Of a stretch of DNA of 32,932 bases, positions 23,679 through 31,030 are shown piece by piece. Under the pieces are notes generated by a model that was not told the origin of the DNA, searched no databases, and was given only the letters and a program-made list of their open reading frames with translations. The DNA is from an uncultured Bacteroidales bacterium. Its GTDB lineage: Bacteria > Bacteroidota > Bacteroidia > Bacteroidales > UBA4417. The stretch is taken from assembly GCA_937965665.1 (NCBI GenBank), contig CALCJE010000275.1, forward strand, positions 1-32,932, written 5' to 3'. The translations under genes were made by a program, and so were the position numbers. Each line of letters opens with the position of its first letter. The stretch's first letter is position 1.

Positions 23679-24301
23679 ACAAAATCAACGTACTGCTTAC
23701 CGACGACCACCAGCTGATTATCGACGGATTAAAATCACTTCTGAAAGATCAGGAAGATATAAATGTTTCGGCTGAAGCTAACAACGGCCGCGAGGCTTTG
23801 CGAATCCTGAGTTTTCTTCCGGTTAACGTAGTATTGATGGATATTGACATGCCTGTTATGAATGGCATTGAAACCCTGAAAGAAGTAAAGAAACAATACC
23901 CTGATGTGAAGGTAATTATTCTTTCGATGCACAGCGAAGCCGGGATGATAAAGAGCCTGATTGATTTGGGCGCAAATGGTTATTTGCTTAAAAGCTGTAC
24001 GCAGGATGAAGTGGTGAGTGCCATCCGGAAAGTGGCTGCCAGCCAGTCTTATTTTTCGACCGATGTAACTATGGCTTTGTTAAAACCGGCAAATCAGGAA
24101 CAGAAAACAGAAATCCTCACCGAACGCGAAACGGAAATCCTGAAAATGATTGCTGCCGGTTTTTCGAACAAGGAAATTGGCGACAAGTTGTTTATCAGTC
24201 ATCGCACCGTTGACACTCACCGCACCAACCTTATGAAAAAGCTTAGCGTAAACAATATTGCAGGCCTGATCAGCTATGCTATAAAAAACGGGATCGTCTG
24301 A
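23675..24301 (+). CDS. NarL/FixJ-family response regulator
   Basis: 208 residues. The receiver domain (1-120) has acidic pair D10-D11, phospho-acceptor D56 (V-L-M-D-I-D-M-P), S84 and K106. A LuxR-type helix-turn-helix follows (about 143-208) with L-T-E-R-E-T-E-I-L-K-M-I-A-A-G-F-S-N-K-E-I-G-D-K-L-F and S-H-R-T-V-D-T-H-R. It is the cognate partner of the overlapping kinase gene and should bind DNA as a phosphorylated dimer. The palindromes in the following 430-bp gap are candidate targets. No terminator is found directly after it; a hairpin lies 62 bp downstream. Confidence 0.93.
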   Translation: MNKINVLLTDDHQLIIDGLKSLLKDQEDINVSAEANNGREALRILSFLPVNVVLMDIDMPVMNGIETLKEVKKQYPDVKVIILSMHSEAGMIKSLIDLGANGYLLKSCTQDEVVSAIRKVAASQSYFSTDVTMALLKPANQEQKTEILTERETEILKMIAAGFSNKEIGDKLFISHRTVDTHRTNLMKKLSVNNIAGLISYAIKNGIV

Positions 24302-24363
24302 AATACCTAACCTTCACCAGCTTCCCGTTATTTCGTATCTACTTCAAAACATCCTTTGATCGT

Positions 24364-24384
24364 TTGCTGAATCAGGTTCAGCAA
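24364..24384. repeat. Inverted repeat TTGCTGAA/TTCAGCAA downstream of the regulator gene
   Basis: A perfect 8-bp stem with 5-nt loop TCAGG, 62 bp after the regulator stop. A T-rich run (24400-24406) follows only after 15 bp, so it is at best a weak terminator for the kinase/regulator pair. It could equally be an operator. Confidence 0.4.
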
Positions 24385-24486
24385 GGCAAAATCCTTATAT
24401 TTTTTCTTCAATATACGGTAAAAGTCGTAGCAAATTACGATGAACTCCGTATTTCCGACACGCACAGCACACACTAATTTTGACGC

Positions 24487-24630
24487 TGTAATTGCTTACA
24501 CCCTTTTTTTAAAACACTCTTCTGGAAGAAAATAGATCTTCACAGCGTTTCCGGTCAGGTCTCCATTCACGGCAGTGTTTTGAGGTAATAAGCAATTACA
24601 ACCTGGCCGGAACTCTGTGATTTTTTATTT
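24487..24630 (+). promoter_or_regulatory. Structured element with mutually exclusive stems ending in a T-run (candidate attenuator or ncRNA)
   Basis: Stem A: TGTAATTGCTTA (24487-24498) pairs perfectly with TAAGCAATTACA (24589-24600). Nested inside it, AAAACACT (24511-24518) pairs with AGTGTTTT (24574-24581). Stem B: TCACAG (24540-24545) plus TTCCGGTCAGGT (24549-24560) pairs with ACCTGGCCGGAA (24601-24612) plus CTGTGA (24615-24620), one G-T wobble, and is followed at once by TTTTTTATTT. A and B cross each other, so they cannot coexist except as a pseudoknot. Stem B with its T-run has terminator form and stem A could oppose it. It lies 105 bp before the barrel gene and could control that operon, or be a complex terminator for the regulator pair. 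Confidence 0.6.
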
Positions 24631-24647
24631 ACCTGAACCTACACGGA

Positions 24648-24715
24648 TTCCGGAAAAAGTAATACCTGAAAATCATCCAGGGTATATCCAGGCCATCATT
24701 TCCGGTTAACCGGAA
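24648..24715. promoter_or_regulatory. TTCCGG/CCGGAA palindromes upstream of the barrel gene
   Basis: TTCCGGAA is at 24648-24655, and a perfect 16-bp palindrome with arms TTCCGG and CCGGAA around TTAA is at 24700-24715, ending 19 bp before the ATG at 24735. TTCCGG also occurs at 24549 and CCGGAA at 24607, inside the structured element. A two-fold symmetric site this close to a start suggests an operator for a dimeric regulator, for instance the LuxR-type regulator encoded upstream, or an RNA hairpin limiting translation. Confidence 0.5.
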
Positions 24716-24734
24716 CAAATAATGACCCCTAAAA

Positions 24735-25442
24735 ATGATAACCATGAAAATGAACTTCTATTTCGCACTGCTGCTGCTATTAATAGCTATTGCCGGATAT
24801 ACACAAAACCAAAACCTGTCCGTAAAATTCAACACGGGAATGTCGTTTTCGAAACCAGGCGGCGATTTGGGCGAAGTGGCCACCAAAGGGAAAGCCATGC
24901 AGTTATTTGCCACTGCCGAAGCCGGCTTTCATATTAATTATTTCAAAAAAAAAAACTTCGGAGTAAGACTAGCCGGAGTTGTCGGCATTGATTATGCTAA
25001 TTTTTTGGCCAACGACCGCTCAACAGAACTTAAAGTATCAGTACCCAATCTCCGCGCCCGGATTTACCCTTTTGCCAACAATGGCAAATGGGACGATGAA
25101 CTGGAAAAAGTGCTGCCCGAAGGATTACCTTTCCTGATCGAAATACCGGTCTGGATCGGAATTTACAGTTGTTTCAACAGTTTACATTTCGATTATGGTG
25201 TTGGCTTTGGCAAAATTCTGGAAACCGACTACGCCGAAACCGGCTTTCAGGACCAAACGGTAAACCGCACCATGAAATTCTTTGGTTGGGGACTTCAACC
25301 CCAGATTTACCATTCTGAATCTGGCAAATGGATTGTAAATGCGGTTTTCGATTTTGGAAAATATTCGTGGACAAACGCCAACCAGGGTACTTCAAGTTTT
25401 AAGAGTAATCATGTGGGTTTTGGTGTTCAGTATAATTTTTAA
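24735..25442 (+). CDS. Outer-membrane beta-barrel protein, small (PorT/OmpA-like fold)
   Basis: 235 residues from ATG 24735; ATG 24744 is an equally good start and gives M-K-M-N-F-Y-F as the signal peptide head. The signal peptide ends at G-Y-T-Q-N-Q. Alternating strands follow: V-K-F-N-T-G-M-S-F, F-G-V-R-L-A-G-V-V-G-I-D-Y, F-G-W-G-L-Q-P-Q-I-Y, and the last strand V-G-F-G-V-Q-Y-N-F ends in Phe, the outer-membrane insertion signal. An uninterrupted A11 run (24945-24955) lies in the codons for F-K-K-K-N. It is 12 bp before the next gene. Function unknown; probably an envelope barrel regulated with its neighbours. Confidence 0.7.
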   Translation: MITMKMNFYFALLLLLIAIAGYTQNQNLSVKFNTGMSFSKPGGDLGEVATKGKAMQLFATAEAGFHINYFKKKNFGVRLAGVVGIDYANFLANDRSTELKVSVPNLRARIYPFANNGKWDDELEKVLPEGLPFLIEIPVWIGIYSCFNSLHFDYGVGFGKILETDYAETGFQDQTVNRTMKFFGWGLQPQIYHSESGKWIVNAVFDFGKYSWTNANQGTSSFKSNHVGFGVQYNF

Positions 25443-25454
25443 ATTGTAATAATT

Positions 25455-26744
25455 ATGAAAAAAATACAACGCCTAATTACGTTGTCAGCCTTGCTATTCC
25501 TGGTTTCCTGCACCAAGCCCGAGGATGAAGCAGCAGGTGGAACAACAAGTGGAACCATAGCTCAGGAAATAAATCCTGCCAAAAGTTTTTATTCTTCAGC
25601 CGGGGCAACTTTTAAGTTCAGGTTGTACCATTTCCCGCCAACTGAAGGGGAAACAGGCAATAACAATAACCATGCTGCCAGCATCGACAAAATAATTGAC
25701 GACAATGGCTCTGTATCCATTATTGCCGATTACTGGAACCTTGCGTTTTCAGGCCCCGGAGCTGTTCTTGATTGTAAAGGCGACTATATTTCCTCTCAAA
25801 CATCAACCGCAATAGTTCTCCAAAAAAAACATTTTACTGATGATTTTGAAATTCTCGATAAAACCCGACTGGTATCTTATAATTCCACCGGAGGAGCGCA
25901 TGGAACCTATGGGTTTACCGGGCAACAGGTTTATGTGCATAACCCGGTGTATTTTCAGGGCGCTGTATCAGCAAGTTCAAACCAGGGTTATATGTGCACC
26001 ATCAACGACCGGAATTTTATGCTGAGCATGGGCTTAAACTCTAATTATGGGCATCCTATGTTGTACAATTACATCCCGTCAAATGCGAGCTGGGCCGGGG
26101 ATGTTGTTCCGGCGATGGACTATGTTCAGGGAAGCGGGATAAATATTCCCACTACCAACGATGTTTCAAAAGCAGGCAATGCGGACAAAGTATTCTGGGC
26201 ATGGCTGAGTTACACCACCAATCAGGACAATGGCAAAATAAACATCATCAGCTACAACGGCACCAGTTTCAGCGCGGCAACATCGCTTGGCGGAATTGGC
26301 AGGATTGGCCAGGGATTAAGCATGTACAGCCATTCAGTCACCGTGCACAAAAATCCTGATAATCTGAATAATCCCTACATGGTAGTAAGGCATTACGATT
26401 TGGATGTACTCGACATCTATAAATTCAACGGTTCGGCTATCGAAATTGTAAAAGCAGGAGTAAGCTTACCCACTTCAATACCAATTATTTCCGGAAACCT
26501 GCGTACGTATAAAGAGATAAAATTTACCGGAAATAACGTTTACCTTATCACCGGGCGCGACAAAAATCTGTACAAATTATCCGGTTCAACATTTGTAATC
26601 GATAAAGCCGACCTTACTGCTGCCGGTGAATATATTTCAGCTATAGAATCTACAAAAAACGGAATCCTGGTTTCGGTAGTAAAAACATTGTTAACCAAAC
26701 CACAACCTAAAACTGTTTCGGATGTGATTTTAATTCCAAACTAA
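25455..26744 (+). CDS. Secreted lipoprotein, function unknown
   Basis: 429 residues. The lipobox F-L-V-S-C gives a lipidated Cys at 19, followed by a Gly/Thr/Glu-rich tether. The body is strand-rich with repeated Y-x-x-x-G-x-x-F segments (I-I-S-Y-N-G-T-S-F-S-A-A, I-Y-K-F-N-G-S-A-I-E-I-V, L-Y-K-L-S-G-S-T-F-V-I-D), which look like beta-propeller blades. There is a Ser/Gly/His-rich middle (S-T-G-G-A-H-G-T-Y-G-F) and no catalytic motif I recognise. It is 12 bp after the barrel gene, so the two are co-transcribed and may work as a barrel plus surface lipoprotein. Confidence 0.65.
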   Translation: MKKIQRLITLSALLFLVSCTKPEDEAAGGTTSGTIAQEINPAKSFYSSAGATFKFRLYHFPPTEGETGNNNNHAASIDKIIDDNGSVSIIADYWNLAFSGPGAVLDCKGDYISSQTSTAIVLQKKHFTDDFEILDKTRLVSYNSTGGAHGTYGFTGQQVYVHNPVYFQGAVSASSNQGYMCTINDRNFMLSMGLNSNYGHPMLYNYIPSNASWAGDVVPAMDYVQGSGINIPTTNDVSKAGNADKVFWAWLSYTTNQDNGKINIISYNGTSFSAATSLGGIGRIGQGLSMYSHSVTVHKNPDNLNNPYMVVRHYDLDVLDIYKFNGSAIEIVKAGVSLPTSIPIISGNLRTYKEIKFTGNNVYLITGRDKNLYKLSGSTFVIDKADLTAAGEYISAIESTKNGILVSVVKTLLTKPQPKTVSDVILIPN

Positions 26745-26856
26745 AAGATATCCGACCCTGACTGGGTTAACAAAGCCAGCACGATATGACTGATGATTTT
26801 CCGAATTCTGTGGTTCGGGGTTCAAGCTAAAACTAAAAAACTCACAACTCATTGAT

Positions 26857-28332
26857 ATGAAATTATTTACTGCCATAATCTTCTTCTTCATGTCAGTCGC
26901 GCTCTTCGCGCAGCCGATACCTGAGTCTTTTACATTAGCCGATGTTGCCTACCCTGTTTTAGGAATGAAAAAAAGCCCCTCCTCGAAGTTTCTTTTCCTT
27001 TCTCTCGCCGGCGGACGTTTTTTGCTTTATGATATAAGCAAAGGAAAACTGGATGAGAATTCCCGGCCTTTATGGAAGAACTTTGAAAGTAAAGGATTTG
27101 CTATTGGAGGAGATGCCGAATTCAGTAACGATGAAAAATACATCCTTGTTACTGAGCAGAATGCAATGTATGCCCATGATAAAGTTAAAATTGAACCATT
27201 CAGAATTAATGTATTTGATGTTTCCAACGGTAAGTTGGTGTTCGATACTGATGGCGTAAACAGTGCCCAATTTTTAAACGACAATGCTTCTGTACTTATA
27301 GCTGATGATGAAGGAGTTGTAACCTATAATTTCATAAGTAATACCAAAGGAGAAAAGAAAAAAATTGAGGCATGTGAAATTGCCTGTCTCAATCATAATG
27401 AAAACCTGCTTTCCGTTTCGTATGATGCTGAAAGGGATGAATTTAAAAAGGCCGAGGGAGCCGGGTTAAACAAGAAAGAACTTAAAAATGCAGCTAAAAA
27501 CAAAAAGCTGGTCCGGTTTTACGAATATCCCTCCATGAAGAAAATCGGAACCATCAGCGAGGAAGTTGATGTGGTTTTCAGGATGCAATATACTTCCGAC
27601 GACAGATACTTATTGTTTTTTAGCAGGACCAGGCAGATGGAACACACGCATACCAATTTGCTGAACGGCCTTGATAATACAAGGGATCTCAATCAATTTC
27701 AGCGGATTGACATGAATAATTTCAGAGTTGATAACACAAATTTTATTTACCAGACCAGCGAGGAAATGGCCAATTTTGACATTTCACCTTCTTCTGCTTT
27801 GTTTGCGTACAACGACAATAGAGGCTTTTTTGCAGGAAAACGCGAGGTGTATGTTACCAGTTTTGCCAAGCAACAGTTGATTGCAGGAAAGTTTACTTTC
27901 CAGGGCCGTGCTAAAACCCGGAACCTGTACCAGGCTGCTTTAGCTTTTATCGGCGAATCCACTATTCTTGTTGCCAACGGTTTAAAACTGACATACTGGA
28001 ACTTTACAGAACTGCCCGATTACGTTGAATTTATTGAACCTGTAAACGAAAATTTAATACTGGATGCTGCCATAGGGCAATTGGACAGCGACCTGCAAAA
28101 CCCCGAAAGTTCATTGTCAAAGTCAATCTCGAAACATCAAATTGCAGGATTATTCCTTCTGAATATTACGATACAAAAAAACGGGGAAGTGATTTCCATA
28201 TTTGCCCAATCGGATGATAAAACCAATATTCCGATGCAAAACATGCTGAAAGATATAATTCTCAAGTACCGGTTTGATGTTACAGTACCTAAAAACGAAC
28301 GTTTAAAATTCACATATACTTTTATTCTTTAA
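26857..28332 (+). CDS. Exported WD40-like beta-propeller protein with TonB-like C-terminal domain
   Basis: 491 residues. The signal peptide ends A-L-F-A-Q-P. Residues 30-390 are propeller-like: S-P-S-S-K-F-L-F-L-S-L-A-G-G-R-F-L-L-Y-D, S-N-D-E-K-Y-I-L-V-T, T-S-D-D-R-Y-L-L-F-F, S-P-S-S-A-L-F-A-Y-N-D. A Lys-rich segment falls near 195-215. The last 80 residues (L-F-L-L-N-I-T-I-Q-K-N-G-E-V-I-S-I-F, then I-L-K-Y-R-F-D-V-T-V-P, ending F-T-Y-T-F-I-L) have the strand pattern of a TonB C-terminal domain without a TonB membrane anchor. It precedes the PQQ-like gene by 19 bp. The 112-bp gap upstream holds two or three heptamer-like words near 26806-26826. Confidence 0.68.
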   Translation: MKLFTAIIFFFMSVALFAQPIPESFTLADVAYPVLGMKKSPSSKFLFLSLAGGRFLLYDISKGKLDENSRPLWKNFESKGFAIGGDAEFSNDEKYILVTEQNAMYAHDKVKIEPFRINVFDVSNGKLVFDTDGVNSAQFLNDNASVLIADDEGVVTYNFISNTKGEKKKIEACEIACLNHNENLLSVSYDAERDEFKKAEGAGLNKKELKNAAKNKKLVRFYEYPSMKKIGTISEEVDVVFRMQYTSDDRYLLFFSRTRQMEHTHTNLLNGLDNTRDLNQFQRIDMNNFRVDNTNFIYQTSEEMANFDISPSSALFAYNDNRGFFAGKREVYVTSFAKQQLIAGKFTFQGRAKTRNLYQAALAFIGESTILVANGLKLTYWNFTELPDYVEFIEPVNENLILDAAIGQLDSDLQNPESSLSKSISKHQIAGLFLLNITIQKNGEVISIFAQSDDKTNIPMQNMLKDIILKYRFDVTVPKNERLKFTYTFIL

Positions 28333-28351
28333 CCAATCAAATCAAATGCTT

Positions 28352-30043
28352 ATGAAAAAGAAAACTCTGTCACTTGGCCTGTTTTTAACGCTTACGGTGT
28401 CCGTATTTGCTCAAAAAACGGAAGAGATGAAAACTGTTTGGGAAACCAAGCTGAATTATGAATACGACATCACCGGCCTGGATGAAAATCTGAAAATAAT
28501 ACACGGCAGCAACGAGAAAAACTTTGGAGTTCTTAATGCCGAAGACGGAAGCAAAAAGTGGGTGAGTAAGTTTTCCGAAATCAGCGGGGACATTAAAAAG
28601 GTCGATCTGCAGATCCCCATGTACGAATCGAAGGCAATTTTCCTGTTCGATAAAAAAATGGGTAAGGATCAAATGGTAGTTGTTGATATTGAAACCGGGA
28701 AAATGCTTTGGAGTACAAGCAAATACCAGGGCATCGAAAACCAGGACGAAATTGTTTACATTCCTGAAATGGATGCCTATGCAGTTGTTACAAAGGATGC
28801 ACTTACTATGGTAAAAGCGCGTACCGGTGAGGAGCTCTGGAGCACCAAAACCATGAATACCCCTGTGGGCAGGTATATTTATGATGATAAAGAGAAAACA
28901 ATTACCATGGTAAATATGCCACGCACTTTCCTGGGATCGCTGGTGAAAGGTTTTAAAAACCAGATACTTAAAATTAATGTTAAAAATGGTGACGTACTCT
29001 GGGAACAAACTTACCGTGGATTTATTGAAAAGAAAGTAGTAACCAGGGAAGCCGTCGCCCATTTTGTGCTGGCCGAAGGCAATAAGTTAATGCTTCAGCT
29101 TAATGGATTACAAGTGTTTGATTATAAAACCGGCAAGCCATTGTGGAGTGCTACCTACGATGTAACCTTCGAAGAATTCGCCAAAGTGAAAACGCCCGGT
29201 CGTGTAACTGCAAAAGGCGTCTATGGTGCAGTAGCCGATCCGTTATATGATGGCGAATTTGTTTATATCCTCGATTTTAAAAGCAAATCTTCTCAATACC
29301 TCAAAAAATACGAGGTCAATTCAGGAAAACTTGTTTGGACTTCCCCTGAAATTAAAGATGCAAGGGCTATACCCGGATTGTTCCTGGTTGATGGCGTTTT
29401 GTTATTGCAGGTTGGGGGTGCCGTTGAAGTGCAGGGAATAACGGTACAGACCACCACCACTACGAGTGGCACAACCACAACCACTTATAAATCAATTAAC
29501 TATCAAAATGTTAAGCCCTATAATGTACAGGCATTTAATGTTGCCGACGGGAAACAGATTTGGGAAAGCGACCGCTTTAAAAAAGGCATTTCGAATATGT
29601 TCCTGAACGGGAAAGACTTACTGGTTTGCAGCGGAAAAGCATTGTATAATGTAGACTATAAAACCGGAAAAGAGAAATATGAGGTATCGCTGGAAGAGGA
29701 TGATATTTCGCTGGCTGAAAAAATTATAGATCCAACTACTTTAGGCGAAAACGTAAGTAAGGACAACGTAATTATTATAGGTTCAAAAGGGGTTAGTGCA
29801 CACAATATGAAAACCGGGGCCAAAGTGTGGGCAAACAGAACTAAGTCCGGCGATTTCAACGGAATTTATGGCACAACTGCCTTTTACCAGAAAGAGAATG
29901 ACGACCAGTTTGCAATAGATGTAAACTCAGGTAAAGCAACTTTTTATAATGCCCGAAAAAATGCAAAAGCCGAATACTCGTCTGATGGCAGTTACCTGTA
30001 TGCATTCGAGAAAAAGGTAATTACCAAATTATCTACAAAATAG
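28352..30043 (+). CDS. Exported PQQ-like (outer membrane assembly-type) beta-propeller protein
   Basis: 563 residues from ATG 28352; ATG 28346 two codons earlier is possible. Signal peptide M-K-K-K-T-L-S-L-G-L-F-L-T-L-T-V-S-V-F-A-Q. Eight tryptophan tags of the form G-x-x-x-W are spread through the protein: G-S-K-K-W, G-K-M-L-W, G-E-E-L-W, G-D-V-L-W, G-K-P-L-W, G-K-L-V-W, G-K-Q-I-W and G-A-K-V-W. This predicts an eight-bladed propeller of the PQQ-enzyme repeat class. No PQQ-binding or metal residues are obvious, so a binding or scaffolding role is likelier than dehydrogenase. A Thr-rich loop (29447-29487) interrupts one blade. Last gene of the operon. Confidence 0.82.
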   Translation: MKKKTLSLGLFLTLTVSVFAQKTEEMKTVWETKLNYEYDITGLDENLKIIHGSNEKNFGVLNAEDGSKKWVSKFSEISGDIKKVDLQIPMYESKAIFLFDKKMGKDQMVVVDIETGKMLWSTSKYQGIENQDEIVYIPEMDAYAVVTKDALTMVKARTGEELWSTKTMNTPVGRYIYDDKEKTITMVNMPRTFLGSLVKGFKNQILKINVKNGDVLWEQTYRGFIEKKVVTREAVAHFVLAEGNKLMLQLNGLQVFDYKTGKPLWSATYDVTFEEFAKVKTPGRVTAKGVYGAVADPLYDGEFVYILDFKSKSSQYLKKYEVNSGKLVWTSPEIKDARAIPGLFLVDGVLLLQVGGAVEVQGITVQTTTTTSGTTTTTYKSINYQNVKPYNVQAFNVADGKQIWESDRFKKGISNMFLNGKDLLVCSGKALYNVDYKTGKEKYEVSLEEDDISLAEKIIDPTTLGENVSKDNVIIIGSKGVSAHNMKTGAKVWANRTKSGDFNGIYGTTAFYQKENDDQFAIDVNSGKATFYNARKNAKAEYSSDGSYLYAFEKKVITKLSTK

Positions 30044-30062
30044 AAATCAATTCAAAGGTTGT

Positions 30063-30101
30063 GTTAAACCCGACAGGTTTTGAAAACCTGTCGGGTTTAA
30101 C
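30063..30101. terminator. Bidirectional terminator between converging operons
   Basis: A 19-bp arm (30063-30081, reading GTTAAACCCGACAGG then TTTT) pairs perfectly with 30083-30101 around a single central base. It stands 20 bp after the PQQ-like gene and directly abuts the stop codon of the minus-strand PHP gene at 30102. Each arm carries T-rich ends (GGTTTT, GGGTTTAAC), so it can serve both strands; the plus-strand side is followed by CTATTTTATC. Confidence 0.85.
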
Positions 30102-30944
30102 CTATTTTATCGTATCAAATCCCCAGCCATTTCCTTTAAAATAAACTACCTCATCAATACCGGCAGCTTTCAGCAGCGAAAAACCATGCGCAAATTCGCC
30201 ATCCAGTTCATGGGTTTTGTGCGCATCGGAATTTACCATTACCGGTATATGCATCTGCCTGATCTGCTTCAGGATATCAAGGCCCGGGTAAGTAGTTTCA
30301 GATCGTTTTTTATATATGCCACGGGTATTAACCTCAACTATAATATCGCGATCCTGTATTAACATGATGGTTTCGGCAATAAGCGATTGGTACCAGGCTT
30401 CGTCTTCTTTAAAAAATCGTCCCTGGTTGTGCATTTTTATTTTATCGAAATGACCAATAATATCGAATTGCTGGTTTTCAATCATTTCGTTGATCTGGCG
30501 GAAATATGCTTTTACCGCTTTGCGGATATCACCGGCGAATAGTTCATTCAATCCCTTGTCGTAGGTTCTGTAATCAGGACCATCAGTAAACCAGAGTTCG
30601 TCTGTGTTTTCAGGCTTTACCAGGTGAACGGAGCCAATCAGGTAATCGAGGTTGTAATCGCGCTTTATTTTCGAAAAATTGTCGGACATGCCGGGAATGT
30701 AATCCATTTCCATGCCCGAATAAACGGCAATCTGGCCCGAAAATTTCTGTTTCAGGCTGTTCATCAGTGCCACATATTCATCCCTGTTTTCCTGCTTAAA
30801 CGAAAACGTATTTTCGAAAGGCAAAGGCGAATGCTCTGTGAAGCCCAGCAGGTCGAAACCTTTGGCTACAGCTTCGAGGATATACGCTTCGGGTTGTGAT
30901 GAACCATCAGAAAACAGGCTGTGGGTATGGTGGTTGGTAAGCAT
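30102..30944 (-). CDS. PHP-domain phosphatase, histidinol-phosphatase type
   Basis: 280 residues. It begins M-L-T-N-H-H-T-H-S-L-F-S-D-G, with the PHP metal motif H-x-H at H6/H8. Further ligands are T-E-H (H38), Y-S-G-M-E-M-D-Y (Glu near 78), G-S-V-H (near 108), D-I-I-G-H-F-D (near 166) and V-N-S-D-A-H-K (near 240). This matches HisK-type histidinol-phosphate phosphatases that hydrolyse histidinol phosphate using a trinuclear metal site. No other histidine genes are in view, so another phosphoester substrate is possible. It follows the U32 gene by 86 bp on the same strand. Confidence 0.85.
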   Translation of the reverse strand: MLTNHHTHSLFSDGSSQPEAYILEAVAKGFDLLGFTEHSPLPFENTFSFKQENRDEYVALMNSLKQKFSGQIAVYSGMEMDYIPGMSDNFSKIKRDYNLDYLIGSVHLVKPENTDELWFTDGPDYRTYDKGLNELFAGDIRKAVKAYFRQINEMIENQQFDIIGHFDKIKMHNQGRFFKEDEAWYQSLIAETIMLIQDRDIIVEVNTRGIYKKRSETTYPGLDILKQIRQMHIPVMVNSDAHKTHELDGEFAHGFSLLKAAGIDEVVYFKGNGWGFDTIK

Positions 30945-30956
30945 AGTGAAGTTAGA

Positions 30957-31005
30957 TGTTTGATGTCGGATGTTTGATGTCGGACCTGGTCCCGGTAGCT
31001 ACCGG
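30957..31005. repeat. Heptamer-based tandem repeat and palindrome between the U32 and PHP genes
   Basis: TGTTTGATGTCGGA is perfectly duplicated (30957-30970 and 30971-30984). Each 14-mer is two 7-bp words (TGTTTGA, TGTCGGA), so the period is again seven. The perfect palindrome CCGGTAGCTACCGG follows at 30992-31005. Together they fill most of the 86-bp gap upstream of the PHP start. Confidence 0.65.
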
Positions 31006-31030
31006 ACTTAGGTATAGGTATTTTTAAAGT

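Noticed and set aside
29447..29487. ACC/ACA-rich run in the PQQ-like gene as a DNA repeat
   Set aside because: Codons for Thr vary and the frame is intact, so it is best seen as a Thr-rich surface loop rather than a microsatellite.
30039..30101. The long palindrome as a possible attachment site or mobile element end
   Set aside because: Its place between two converging stop codons and its single-base loop are typical of a shared terminator; no integrase or target duplication is near.
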